Part shown: one piece after another, positions 15,861 through 23,880 of the stretch
Layout: each line of letters starts with the position of its first letter
Numbering within the stretch: position 1 is the stretch's first letter
DNA from: Caloramator proteoclasticus DSM 10124
GTDB taxonomy: Bacteria; Bacillota; Clostridia; Clostridiales; Caloramatoraceae
Assembly: GCF_900129265.1 (NCBI RefSeq)
Contig: NZ_FQVG01000029.1
Span: 1-34,091, forward strand
Length of the DNA stretch: 34,091 bases
Direction: 5' to 3'
Notes under the pieces: generated by a model
What the model saw: only the letters and a program-made list of their open reading frames with translations
Told to the model about the DNA's origin: nothing
Databases searched by the model: none
Program-made: the position numbers and the translations under genes

Positions 15861-15896
15861 TAAATCCACCTCCAATTTTTTCAAAAAGTAATAATT

Positions 15897-15915
15897 TTCG
15901 GGCTAAAAGCCCGAA
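15897..15915 (-). terminator. Probable terminator after the spoIIIA operon
   Basis: TTCGGGCT and AGCCCGAA make a perfect 8-bp GC-rich stem with a TTT loop on the minus strand. It is followed by AAAATTATTACTTTTTG, a loose U-rich tail. It lies 90 bases past spoIIIAH and 37 bases before the Asp23 start. It could end the sporulation transcript or attenuate transcription into the Asp23 gene. Confidence 0.65.
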
Positions 15916-16004
15916 TATATAAAATCTAAATATTTACAAATTACTTCAAGTATTAGTGTACAACTAATATTAAATAAAATCAATAGTTTTATTTACAAAT
16001 TTTA

Positions 16005-16502
16005 TTATTTTTGATTTTTAATAATTATTTTTGTTGGTGATATACTTGTTGTTCTAACTACATCATCCATAAGTTGTGCTGCCTGCTCACTGGTTAAGTC
16101 CTCTGCACTCTTTACACAAAGTTCAACGCCATTTTCATTGATAAAACATACAGCGTCCTCAAAACCTCTCTGCTTTGCTAATTGTTCAACTCTTGCTTGC
16201 TTATCTGCCCAATCTGCCAGTAATATTAATTTAGCTTGGGCTTGTGCTATTGCTTCCTTAGTAGAATTCTTGTTATTGATGATATTCTCAAGTTCCTGCT
16301 TATGAATACTTAATTGATTATCTCTTCCACTTCTTGCTTCAACAAAATAGTTCGAATTGCTCTTTGAAGTTTGAGTTGTTTTGTCCTTTAGATTTGAAAC
16401 ACCCTTTGATTGATCATTAAACTTCTTTGCATACCAAGCAGAGCAGGCAATAAGTACTACCAACACAGCGATTATTGCAGTTTGTTTTCTAAATTGTTCC
16501 AT
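16005..16502 (-). CDS. spoIIIAH: Stage III sporulation protein AH
   Basis: This 165-residue protein has an N-terminal transmembrane helix (about 8-25) and a C-terminal YscJ/FliF-like domain (about 60-165: LLADWADKQARVEQLAKQRGF and CVKSAEDLTSEQAAQLMDDVV). In the family, SpoIIIAH in the mother-cell membrane binds forespore SpoIIQ. The two form the ring channel that keeps the engulfed forespore active. It is shorter than the B. subtilis protein (218), mainly in the linker, as is usual in clostridia. It ends the spoIIIA operon; GGGGGGAG precedes the ATG. Confidence 0.93.
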   Translation of the reverse strand: MEQFRKQTAIIAVLVVLIACSAWYAKKFNDQSKGVSNLKDKTTQTSKSNSNYFVEARSGRDNQLSIHKQELENIINNKNSTKEAIAQAQAKLILLADWADKQARVEQLAKQRGFEDAVCFINENGVELCVKSAEDLTSEQAAQLMDDVVRTTSISPTKIIIKNQK

Positions 16503-16564
16503 TTAACTCCCCCCAAAATATTATTTCTAAATAATTTATATGTAACTATTAAAACTTATATTCT

Positions 16565-17158
16565 CTATTTTTTCATTGCTTCAACGGTAACTTTATTGGC
16601 AGGTAAATTCAAGACTGTTTTAACTGCATTTTTAATTGTCTCCTTAACTATAGGATTTTCAGCACCCTCTGCTACAACTATAACGCCTCCAATTGATGGA
16701 TTTACTTGTTTTAAAATAAATGGTTTTTGTGAACTTCCTTCATTCATCATAACCACATTTATACTTTTGTTATTTTCATTAGTTGTTCTTGTTCCACCCT
16801 GACTATCCTTTTCCTGTATAGTTCTGTTATTTTCATTTATGTTATAAGCAGGCTGCGATTCGGTACTTCCTTCAAAATATACCATAACATTGACTCTGCC
16901 TACACCCTTAATTTGTGATAATATATCAATAAGCTCTCTTTTTATCTTATCTTCATAACTCGTGCTTAAATTAACTTCTACATTTTTGCTATTTGTTTGT
17001 TCTGCATCTTCGTTATTATTGTTATTTCTTCTATAGTTTGAAGATAAAATATTTGCTGCCAACATAATTAAAATACCTATTAAACATACTATCAAACAAT
17101 TAATCATATACTTTTTTATATTTTCTCCATTTAACTTAAAATTAAATTTAAAACCCAT
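16565..17158 (-). CDS. spoIIIAG: Stage III sporulation protein AG
   Basis: This protein of about 197 residues has a short cytoplasmic N-terminus, a transmembrane helix (about 18-38) and an extracytoplasmic domain. That domain has the family pattern IDILSQIKGVGRVNVMVYFEGS and a C-terminal VVAEGAENPIVKETIKNAVKTVL. SpoIIIAG forms a large ring in the intermembrane space of the feeding-tube channel. The second of two close ATGs (17158) is chosen because GAGGG lies six bases before it. It overlaps nothing but lies a few bases from spoIIIAF. Confidence 0.93.
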   Translation of the reverse strand: MGFKFNFKLNGENIKKYMINCLIVCLIGILIMLAANILSSNYRRNNNNNEDAEQTNSKNVEVNLSTSYEDKIKRELIDILSQIKGVGRVNVMVYFEGSTESQPAYNINENNRTIQEKDSQGGTRTTNENNKSINVVMMNEGSSQKPFILKQVNPSIGGVIVVAEGAENPIVKETIKNAVKTVLNLPANKVTVEAMKK

Positions 17159-17167
17159 ACTCATCCC

Positions 17168-17746
17168 TCACTTTACAAAAACTATATTTTCTTCAGAAAT
17201 TCTATATGATTTTGTAATGTAGTTAACAATATCCTTGTCTTTATTATCATATAAATTATTCGAGTTGTTGTTTCCTATTACAACCTTATCAACTGGTCTT
17301 ATATCAGAAGAATAGTCCTTTTTTAATTCAATATATTTTATACTTCCAAAATCATCCGAACCAATTTTTGTATTAACATCAATTCTTTTTACCGTTATTT
17401 TTTTACCTGTATTTTTAAATACATCTTTTTCGATATTCTCCTTAAGCTTTTCTTTAAATTCATTTATAGTTACTTCCTGCATTCTATTTTGAAGAGAAAC
17501 TGCATTTTCATTATTGTTTAAAATTGGTTCGTACTTTTTTTCGTATAATGATATACTTGATTCCAAATTAAAACTTTTATCAAACAATTTAAATACAGGC
17601 ATAAGTATGTTAAGAATAACCATTAATCCTATTACAAATTTAGAATATTTCTTCATTGTATTCTCAGGAAGTATCAATTCAGCAAGTGTTAAAAATATAA
17701 TCAAAGTAACTATTGTAGTTATCCAACCCTTTAAAAAATTAATCAT
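17168..17746 (-). CDS. spoIIIAF: Stage III sporulation protein AF
   Basis: This 192-residue protein has two N-terminal membrane helices (about 7-25 and 33-52, the latter ending in LMPVFKLFD) and a soluble, charged C-terminal domain facing the intermembrane space. The pattern fits SpoIIIAF. The exact role is unknown but it is a required component of the SpoIIIA complex. Three start codons cluster at the 5' end (GTG 17755, ATG 17752, ATG 17746). AGGGTG is best spaced for the last. The spoIIIAE stop overlaps this region. Confidence 0.9.
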   Translation of the reverse strand: MINFLKGWITTIVTLIIFLTLAELILPENTMKKYSKFVIGLMVILNILMPVFKLFDKSFNLESSISLYEKKYEPILNNNENAVSLQNRMQEVTINEFKEKLKENIEKDVFKNTGKKITVKRIDVNTKIGSDDFGSIKYIELKKDYSSDIRPVDKVVIGNNNSNNLYDNKDKDIVNYITKSYRISEENIVFVK

Positions 17747-17751
17747 CTGCA

Positions 17752-18903
17752 TCACCCTACCGTAATTAAAAGTCTACCTGTTGAAGCGATTATAGTTATA
17801 ATTATAAAAAACATAATCGCAACGGATAAAATGCTTGAAAACAAAATGGTTATTGCACCACCAACCGATGATAAACAATCAACTATCTTTCCATCTACAA
17901 TAGGCTCCATAATAGCACCAACAAATTTAAAAATAAAAGCCAGTATTATAAGTTTTATAAGTGGAAAAATACATATACTCAACATAACAACGAGACCAAC
18001 AACACTTATTGCATCCTTTAAAATCATTGAGTAACCTGCTACTGTGGTTACTGCATCAGATAAGGATTTACCTACTATTGGTATAAAGCTATCTACCATA
18101 AATTTAGTTGTCTTTAATGTTACTTGATCAATTGATGCAGATGTGCTACTTCTAATAGTTATAAAGGCAACAAAAATTGTCATAATAAATCCTAATACCC
18201 AAAGAGTAGTCTGTTCAAGCAACCTTATTAACTTTGATATTTTTATATCATCACTTAAATTGTTTACTATATTCAAAACAACAATTAAAAAGGTTAAAGG
18301 TAATATAAAATCTTTAATTATATCGCTAAATAGTTTACTTATGAACATAATCGCTGGGTCAAGCATTGTTGCAGTAGCAAAACCACCAACTGATGCAACT
18401 AATATCATTAAAGATGGCATAAGGGAATTAACAAAATTTATCATCTGCTCTATCGTATCTCTACTTAAAGCAACAATTAACGTAAAAGACTTAATTATTA
18501 TTACAACTATAAGTAAATAGCAGGCATAAAAAGCTATATTAGATACTGATGTACTTGAAAAAGAGGATTGTAAATTCTTCAAAAGAGCACAAAACACACC
18601 TAAAAAAAGAAGTTCAATCATCAGTCTTGAATTTGCCAGAATCTCTTTAAAAATATACTTTTTTGAACCATCTAAAAGATTTTTAATTACGCCTTTTAAT
18701 GAGTGCGTATTTTTATATTCTTCTACAAGTTCACTAAAACTAAAATTAGGTATATAATCACTTCTCTGCTGTATTATTTTTGCTGTCTCTTCTAACTGTT
18801 GAAGATCAACATTAGGACTATCTATACTTTTACCTAAAGCCAAAGGTTTAATAGGTATACACATATATATAATTAAAAAAATTAATATGTATTTATATTT
18901 CAT
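17752..18903 (-). CDS. spoIIIAE: Stage III sporulation protein AE
   Basis: This 383-residue polytopic membrane protein has an N-terminal signal-like helix (about 4-20), a periplasmic stretch with an amphipathic region, and about seven further hydrophobic segments. Family motifs include SLMPSLMILVASVGG and FIPIVGKSLSDAVTTVAGYSMILKDAISVVG. SpoIIIAE is probably the polytopic core of the SpoIIIA secretion-like machine. The ATG at 18903 is chosen because TAGGTG lies six bases before it; in-frame ATG and GTG codons lie just upstream. The spoIIIAD stop abuts the start region, indicating coupling. Confidence 0.95.
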   Translation of the reverse strand: MKYKYILIFLIIYMCIPIKPLALGKSIDSPNVDLQQLEETAKIIQQRSDYIPNFSFSELVEEYKNTHSLKGVIKNLLDGSKKYIFKEILANSRLMIELLFLGVFCALLKNLQSSFSSTSVSNIAFYACYLLIVVIIIKSFTLIVALSRDTIEQMINFVNSLMPSLMILVASVGGFATATMLDPAIMFISKLFSDIIKDFILPLTFLIVVLNIVNNLSDDIKISKLIRLLEQTTLWVLGFIMTIFVAFITIRSSTSASIDQVTLKTTKFMVDSFIPIVGKSLSDAVTTVAGYSMILKDAISVVGLVVMLSICIFPLIKLIILAFIFKFVGAIMEPIVDGKIVDCLSSVGGAITILFSSILSVAIMFFIIITIIASTGRLLITVG

Positions 18904-18912
18904 TTTCATCAC

Positions 18913-19299
18913 CTACGGTAATAATTTTAGCACCATCTCCATTACTGCCATTATAATTGGTATTGCCATAACTAAAATTAATATTTTCCCCGCAAATTCA
19001 ATTTTTGATGCCAACGAGGATTGTCCAATATCTTTGCATATTTCAATACCAAAGGAGGCAATATAAGAAATAGCTATTATTTTGAATACAATGTTAACGT
19101 ATGTATAATCAATATTTGCCTTTAATGCAATTTCCTGCATAGCTTGAATTACAACAGTAAATTTAGTTAGCATCATAAAGAAAATTACTATTCCAAATAA
19201 TATACTTACCTGTATAGCAATTTCCTTTTTTTCCTTGCTCAATAGAGTAAGTATTACAGCCAATATTAAAGCCATAAGAACAATTTGAACAATCTCCAT
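18913..19299 (-). CDS. spoIIIAD: Stage III sporulation protein AD
   Basis: This 128-residue membrane protein has about four hydrophobic helices, including the core KIIAISYIASFGIEICKDIG and a C-terminal MAIPIIMAVMEMVLKLLP. Length (B. subtilis 133) and position after spoIIIAC fit SpoIIIAD, an integral subunit of the SpoIIIA-SpoIIQ channel in the mother-cell membrane. GAGGGTG precedes the ATG. Confidence 0.93.
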   Translation of the reverse strand: MEIVQIVLMALILAVILTLLSKEKKEIAIQVSILFGIVIFFMMLTKFTVVIQAMQEIALKANIDYTYVNIVFKIIAISYIASFGIEICKDIGQSSLASKIEFAGKILILVMAIPIIMAVMEMVLKLLP

Positions 19300-19310
19300 C
19301 TAATCACCCT

Positions 19311-19511
19311 CTATAAATGAAACATCGCAACTAAACTCTTGAATAGATTTGACATATAAGAAACTGTCATAATTAAAATCATTATTAAACCAATTATTGA
19401 AACTAAAGTTGAAATTTCTTTTTTATCTACACTTTCTAATACCTTATCTAAGATAGCTAATATAATACCAAATACAGCTATTTTTAAAATTTCAATTAAA
19501 TCAAGCTGCAT
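19311..19511 (-). CDS. spoIIIAC: Stage III sporulation protein AC
   Basis: This 66-residue protein has two transmembrane helices (about 8-25 and 36-56) separated by KVLESVDKKEIS. It is nearly the same size as SpoIIIAC of B. subtilis (68) and lies between spoIIIAB and spoIIIAD. In the family it is a small integral component of the SpoIIIA channel. A strong AAGGAGG lies upstream of the ATG. Confidence 0.93.
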   Translation of the reverse strand: MQLDLIEILKIAVFGIILAILDKVLESVDKKEISTLVSIIGLIMILIMTVSYMSNLFKSLVAMFHL

Positions 19512-19525
19512 ACCCTAATTCCTCC

Positions 19526-20044
19526 TTACACTAAAATAATAACAATCAAGAGTCCTCCTAAAACACCTAAGTATTTATAGAGTTTTTCATTTTTTTCTTT
19601 TGTTACTTCTGCCTCCTTTTCAATCCCTTCAAGCTTTTTTAAAACAATATTAAAGTTTTTCTTATGGCCCTCAAAGTCACTGCTCCCAAGCCCCTGTATA
19701 AATGTATTTAATATTTCTACATCTTCCTTCTCTAAATATAAATTCTGTTTACATTCACTAAAAGCTAAATTGAAACATTCCCCTATTGATTCTAATTTTT
19801 TTTCCTTTAAATAGTTGGACGTCTTACTAAAAAGCTCCTTAAAAGGTGAAGAACAGTTTTTTGAAACATTATTAAGTGCCACCCACAAGGGATTAGAGGA
19901 ATACAGTATTTCACTTGATAAACTATTTATGCAAAACTGAAGTTCTCTAATCTGACGAACCCTTTCCTTATAGCCGAAGGAATATAGATATCCCATAGCT
20001 GAAGTAGATAAAATAACCATTAAACCACCTAAAATCTTAAGCAT
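19526..20044 (-). CDS. spoIIIAB: Stage III sporulation protein AB
   Basis: This 172-residue protein has an N-terminal helix (about 4-22), a helical soluble region with RVRQIRELQFCINSLSSEILYSSNPLW (family core) and LEKEDVEILNTFIQGLGSSD, and a C-terminal hydrophobic tail (about 157-172, LGGLLIVIILV). It resembles GspF of type II secretion and may partner the SpoIIIAA ATPase. Length matches SpoIIIAB (171). GGGGGATG precedes the ATG. Confidence 0.94.
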   Translation of the reverse strand: MLKILGGLMVILSTSAMGYLYSFGYKERVRQIRELQFCINSLSSEILYSSNPLWVALNNVSKNCSSPFKELFSKTSNYLKEKKLESIGECFNLAFSECKQNLYLEKEDVEILNTFIQGLGSSDFEGHKKNFNIVLKKLEGIEKEAEVTKEKNEKLYKYLGVLGGLLIVIILV

Positions 20045-20058
20045 ATTATCATCCCCCT

Positions 20059-21018
20059 TTAGTTTATTTTTATAATATTTTCTATAGTACCTGGCCCATT
20101 TCTATTACTTAAAAAAACAACAACATCTATACATTCATTTTCAAACAATAATTTTATTCCTCTTCGTTTTAATACATCATCCAAATCTTTGCCGTGTACT
20201 GTAGATATTACCTTAACTCCTGTATTTATTGCATCCATAATTGCTTCTGCATCCTTTATACTTCCTATTTCATCAACTGCAATAACATCTGGAGACATTG
20301 TTCTTACTGCCATCATTAAACCATCAACCTTTGGGCATCCATCCAATACATCAGTCCTAATACCCACATCATTTTGTGGTACTCCTAAATAGCAGGATGC
20401 AATTTCACTTCTTTCATCAACAACAGTAACCTTTTTCCCTGATAACTCAATTTCCTTTATACCATTGCTCAATAGTCTTACTAAATCCCTAAGGATTGTT
20501 GTTTTTCCGCATCCAGGTGGCGAAACAATAAGAGTATGTTTTATACCATCTTTATATATAGATTTTGCTAAATTTAGTGCACAGCCCTTAACTTCCTTTG
20601 CAATTCTTATATTTAGGCAGGATATATTTTTTATTGTCTTGATTTTTCCACCTTCACTTACAACTTTCCCAGCAATACCAACACGATGTCCACCTTTTAA
20701 TGTTAAAAAACCCTGTTTTATATCCTCCTCCATTGTATAAAGCGAATAATCACACATTAATAAATATGTTTTTTCTATATCATCTTTAGTAACTATAAGA
20801 CCATTTTCACTTTTTATTTCACCCTTTTCATCTAAAAAAAAACCTTGATTATTTTTATATAACATTAGAGGTTTATTTGCTCTAAGCCTTATTTCCTCAA
20901 TTTCATAAAAACCAAAATTCTTCATTTTAATTATTGGTTCCCTAATTCTTTCTGTTAGTATTGGAAATATATCCTTTTTAAACGTTTGTATAACTTTTTC
21001 CTTTTCATATGTATTCAT
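20059..21018 (-). CDS. spoIIIAA: Stage III sporulation protein AA (secretion-type ATPase)
   Basis: This 319-residue soluble ATPase is related to GspE/PilT. It has an N-terminal domain with EIRLRANKPL, the Walker A SPPGCGKTTILRD (about 164-176), the Walker B DVIAVDEIG and a conserved TVHGKD motif. It is thought to power assembly or transport by the SpoIIIA-SpoIIQ channel during engulfment. It is the first gene of the operon, preceded by two intrinsic terminators of the upstream gene, and GGGGGAGGG precedes the ATG. The operon should be sigma-E dependent, but I could not point to a convincing sigma-E promoter in the short leader. Confidence 0.96.
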   Translation of the reverse strand: MNTYEKEKVIQTFKKDIFPILTERIREPIIKMKNFGFYEIEEIRLRANKPLMLYKNNQGFFLDEKGEIKSENGLIVTKDDIEKTYLLMCDYSLYTMEEDIKQGFLTLKGGHRVGIAGKVVSEGGKIKTIKNISCLNIRIAKEVKGCALNLAKSIYKDGIKHTLIVSPPGCGKTTILRDLVRLLSNGIKEIELSGKKVTVVDERSEIASCYLGVPQNDVGIRTDVLDGCPKVDGLMMAVRTMSPDVIAVDEIGSIKDAEAIMDAINTGVKVISTVHGKDLDDVLKRRGIKLLFENECIDVVVFLSNRNGPGTIENIIKIN

Positions 21019-21080
21019 CTACCCTCCCCCTTTCTTAATACAAATTATATTTTTAATTAAAGTTATTTATTACAAAAAAA

Positions 21081-21099
21081 TGAGGGAGTCTTTCCCTCA
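21081..21099 (-). terminator. Second of two tandem terminators upstream of spoIIIAA
   Basis: TGAGGGA and TCCCTCA form a perfect 7-bp stem with a 5-base loop on the minus strand, followed by a run of seven U. It lies about 38 bases downstream of another strong terminator and about 60 bases before the spoIIIAA start. It may back up the first terminator or act as an attenuator in the spoIIIA leader. Confidence 0.8.
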
Positions 21100-21136
21100 T
21101 TAAAATATGCAAAAAAATTAAACTAATAATAAAAAA

Positions 21137-21175
21137 AGCTCTATGATGGATTTTAAAGCATTCCATCATAGAGCT
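21137..21175 (-). terminator. Strong rho-independent terminator after the zinc-ribbon gene
   Basis: AGCTCTATGATGGA pairs perfectly over 14 bp with TCCATCATAGAGCT around an 11-base loop. On the minus strand a run of six or more U follows. It lies 30 bases past the stop of the acidic zinc-ribbon gene and separates it from the spoIIIA operon. Confidence 0.9.
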
Positions 21176-21204
21176 AAAATGAATACATATGTTTTATAAG
21201 TTTT

Positions 21205-21660
21205 TCATTCTTTATCGCAATTACATTCTTCTGAATCACAATGGCAGTGTTCAACAAAATATATTGGCTTATCACAGTTTGGACAAACTATTTCTCCATC
21301 TTCATCATCATCTTCAAACATATCTTTATCTAAATAAACCTTTTCGTGGCAATTAGGACATTCTACTTCCACAAAACCATTTTCATCAAAATCATCATAA
21401 TCTTCAAAATCTTCATCATAATCGTCATCATCATAGTCTTCGAATATTTCGTCCTCAACATCAGCCAAATCTTGATCGATTGCATCTACATATTCGTCTA
21501 ATTCATTTTGATTTTCCTCAAGCATTTCAATTGATTCTGCTATATCATCTAAAACATCAATAATAGCAATAAGTAGCCTGCCTTCCTTTGTTTCGTGAGT
21601 TATTCCCAGACCATCTGATAATCCCTTTAGATATGCAACCCTTTCCTTAATATTTTGCAT
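21205..21660 (-). CDS. Acidic zinc-ribbon protein of the clostridial CD1247 type
   Basis: This 151-residue protein has an N-terminal helical part (about 1-55, MQNIKERVAYLKGLSDGLGI) that matches what I recall as the CD1247 N-terminal domain of clostridial proteins. A very acidic stretch rich in Asp and Glu follows (about 53-92). The C-terminal zinc-binding region has CPNC, a second CPNC about 29 residues on, then CHC and two more Cys. Function is unknown. The gene regularly lies between efp and spoIIIAA in clostridia. Two CxxC pairs suggest a zinc ribbon; the extra Cys cluster at the tail is unusual. GGAGG precedes the ATG. Confidence 0.75.
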   Translation of the reverse strand: MQNIKERVAYLKGLSDGLGITHETKEGRLLIAIIDVLDDIAESIEMLEENQNELDEYVDAIDQDLADVEDEIFEDYDDDDYDEDFEDYDDFDENGFVEVECPNCHEKVYLDKDMFEDDDEDGEIVCPNCDKPIYFVEHCHCDSEECNCDKE

Positions 21661-21686
21661 AATTTTTCCTCCTTCATATATTAATT

Positions 21687-21708
21687 AACAGTGGCCGAAG
21701 CCACTGTT
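21687..21708 (-). terminator. UUCG-capped stem-loop after efp
   Basis: AACAGTGGC and GCCACTGTT form a perfect 9-bp stem closed by a very stable C(UUCG)G tetraloop on the minus strand. The tail is TAATTAATATA rather than a U-run, so it is a weak terminator or a 3' stabiliser between efp and the zinc-ribbon gene. Confidence 0.65.
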
Positions 21709-21724
21709 CTATTATTAGTATGCA

Positions 21725-22282
21725 TTATACTCTTGACATATATTCACCAGTTCTTGTATCTATTCTAATTATATCACCTTGGTTTATAAATAGAGGTACC
21801 ATAAATGTTGCACCAGTTTCAACTGTTGCAGGCTTCATAGCATTAGTTGCAGTATCTCCTCTAACTCCTGGCTCTGTTTCAACAACTTCAAGTTCAACGA
21901 ATGTTGGTGGTTCTACTGAGAACGCTTCACCCTTATAGAACTTGATTATTGCATTCATATTTTCCTTTAGATACTTAATTGCATCTTCAACCTTTTCGTA
22001 GTTAAGTGGTACTTGGTCATAAGTTTGAGTATCCATAAAATAATATAGAGTACCATCATTGTATAGGTATTGCATTTCCTTTCTTTCAATTACTGCTTCT
22101 GGGAACTTTTCTGTTGGGCTGAAGGATTTTTCTATAACTGCTCCAGTAACAACATTCTTAAGTTTTGTTCTAACAAAAGCAGCACCCTTTCCTGGCTTTA
22201 CGTGCATAAATTCAATAACAGTATAAACTTGTCCATCCATCTCAAAAGTTGAACCTTTTTTGAAATCTCCTGCTGTAATCAT
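21725..22282 (-). CDS. efp: Elongation factor P
   Basis: This 185-residue protein has three beta-barrel domains. Domain I contains the PGKGAAF loop with K32, the site modified in other EF-Ps. The C-terminus has [22 protein letters not shown] and the family end [16 protein letters not shown] relieves ribosome stalling at polyproline. The ATG at 22282 ([10 protein letters not shown]) is the conserved family start. An upstream in-frame codon would add six unconserved residues and would lie before the GGAGGG. The gene follows the M24 peptidase, a common Firmicute pairing. Confidence 0.98.
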   Translation of the reverse strand: MITAGDFKKGSTFEMDGQVYTVIEFMHVKPGKGAAFVRTKLKNVVTGAVIEKSFSPTEKFPEAVIERKEMQYLYNDGTLYYFMDTQTYDQVPLNYEKVEDAIKYLKENMNAIIKFYKGEAFSVEPPTFVELEVVETEPGVRGDTATNAMKPATVETGATFMVPLFINQGDIIRIDTRTGEYMSRV

Positions 22283-22331
22283 TGTATATAATCCCTCCAT
22301 AGTAAATTTATAGTTAATTTTTAATTATAAA

Positions 22332-23402
22332 CTACAGTTCAATAAGATGCTTTGGTGATTTTGAAAGAACTCTATATCCATCTTCAGTAACAAGAACTAA
22401 TTCCTCAATTCTTACTCCTCCAAAGCCAGGTATATATATACCTGGTTCATCTGTTATAACCATACCTGTTTCTAAATTAAACTTACTTCTAAAATTAACA
22501 TATGGTAATTCGTGAACTTCTCTTCCAACTCCATGTCCTAATCCATGACCAAATCTTTCACCATATCCTCTTTCTACTATAATGTCTCTTGCAATTTTGT
22601 CAAGGTCAAAACAACTTATTCCAGGCTTTACAGCCTTAAGTGCAGCTTCATTTGCCTCTAATACTGTATTATATATTTCTTTTTGCTTTTCATTTGCTTT
22701 ACCAACAACAATTGTTCTTGTCATATCTGAACAATAACCTTTATATACACATCCAAAATCAAGAGTTACAAATTCTCCTTCATTTATTATTTTTTCTGAA
22801 GCTGTACCGTGAGGCAATGATGACCTATTACCTGATGCTACTATAGTTGGAAATGATAAAGCTGAAGCTCCCATTCTTTTCATAAAAAATTCTAATTCCA
22901 ACGCAACCTCAATTTCAGAAACACCAGGTCTTATATAATTTAAGATGTGTTCAAATGCTTTATCTGCTATACTTGCTGCTGTTTCTATTAATTTTATTTC
23001 TTCTTCATCTTTAATCATTCTTATCTTTTCTATAGTTTGTTCAAGTTTTACTATTTCTACTCCTTCAAGTTTTTCCTTATATGTAATATAATCGGCAAAT
23101 GACATTCTGTCTTCTTCTACACCTAATCTCTTTATATTGTGTTTATCTGATAGCATTTTTATAAAATCATAAATTGGTGGCTTATATTCTAAAACTTCAA
23201 AACCAGCTACTTCATTTTGTGCCTGTTCAGTATATCTTGAATCTGTTATAAAATATGCCTTTTCCTTTGTAATAAATAAGAAACTATCATCTCCAGTAAA
23301 ACCACTTAGATAATTTCTATTTTCATCCTTATAAACTAAAGCTGCATCAATATTTAATTCATTAAACTTGCTTAAAAATTTTTGTAATCTCTTTTCACTC
23401 AT
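22332..23402 (-). CDS. Xaa-Pro aminopeptidase (M24 family)
   Basis: This 356-residue protein has an N-terminal creatinase-like domain (about 3-125) and a C-terminal pita-bread metallopeptidase domain. All five dimetal ligands can be seen: D215 (TLDFG), D226 (SDMTR), H290 (GHGLGH), E319 (DEPGIY) and E333 (RIEEL). It removes N-terminal residues before proline in cytoplasmic peptides. Pairing with efp is widespread and both have a proline theme. The start overlaps the aroQ stop, with GGGGGT upstream. It could also be labelled PepQ or PepP; substrate preference is not readable from the sequence. Confidence 0.93.
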   Translation of the reverse strand: MSEKRLQKFLSKFNELNIDAALVYKDENRNYLSGFTGDDSFLFITKEKAYFITDSRYTEQAQNEVAGFEVLEYKPPIYDFIKMLSDKHNIKRLGVEEDRMSFADYITYKEKLEGVEIVKLEQTIEKIRMIKDEEEIKLIETAASIADKAFEHILNYIRPGVSEIEVALELEFFMKRMGASALSFPTIVASGNRSSLPHGTASEKIINEGEFVTLDFGCVYKGYCSDMTRTIVVGKANEKQKEIYNTVLEANEAALKAVKPGISCFDLDKIARDIIVERGYGERFGHGLGHGVGREVHELPYVNFRSKFNLETGMVITDEPGIYIPGFGGVRIEELVLVTEDGYRVLSKSPKHLIEL

Positions 23403-23838
23403 TTTTGTTACCCCCTATATCTTTTATTGCCATTAAGGCAATTTTATAACCTACTTCTCCTAAGCCAGTTATTACACCAATACAGGCTGGTGCAGTAACG
23501 GATTTGTGTCTAAATTCATCTCTTGCATATATATTGGTAAGATGTACTTCTATTGTTGGCTTATTTATTGACCTAATACAATCATATAAAGCATAGCTAT
23601 AGTGGGTATATGCACCTAAGTTTATTATTAATCCATCAGCATCTTTATAATTATTATGTATAAAGTTAATCAACTCACCTTCTATATTACTCTGATAGAT
23701 TTCAACTTGTATATTTAATTCCTCTGCATTTTTCTTTATATAAGAACACAGCTCTTCATAACTTAAATTACCATATATTTCTTTTTCTCTAACACCTAAT
23801 AAATTTAAATTAGGACCATTTACAACCAATACCTTCAT
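23395..23838 (-). CDS. aroQ: Type II 3-dehydroquinate dehydratase
   Basis: This 147-residue enzyme converts 3-dehydroquinate to 3-dehydroshikimate (shikimate pathway). Family motifs are VVNGPNLNLLGVRE with the catalytic Tyr in EIYG, YQSNIEGELINFIH, NLGAYTHYSYAL, and EVHLTNIYARDEFRHKS. The ATG at 23838 (MKVLVVNGPN) is the conserved start; an upstream in-frame codon adds nine residues outside the family pattern. With aroK 1 kb upstream on the same strand it makes a small shikimate group. Confidence 0.97.
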   Translation of the reverse strand: MKVLVVNGPNLNLLGVREKEIYGNLSYEELCSYIKKNAEELNIQVEIYQSNIEGELINFIHNNYKDADGLIINLGAYTHYSYALYDCIRSINKPTIEVHLTNIYARDEFRHKSVTAPACIGVITGLGEVGYKIALMAIKDIGGNKNE

Positions 23839-23880
23839 AATATCACCCTTAACATACAATAACAATAGTATTTTAGCAGA

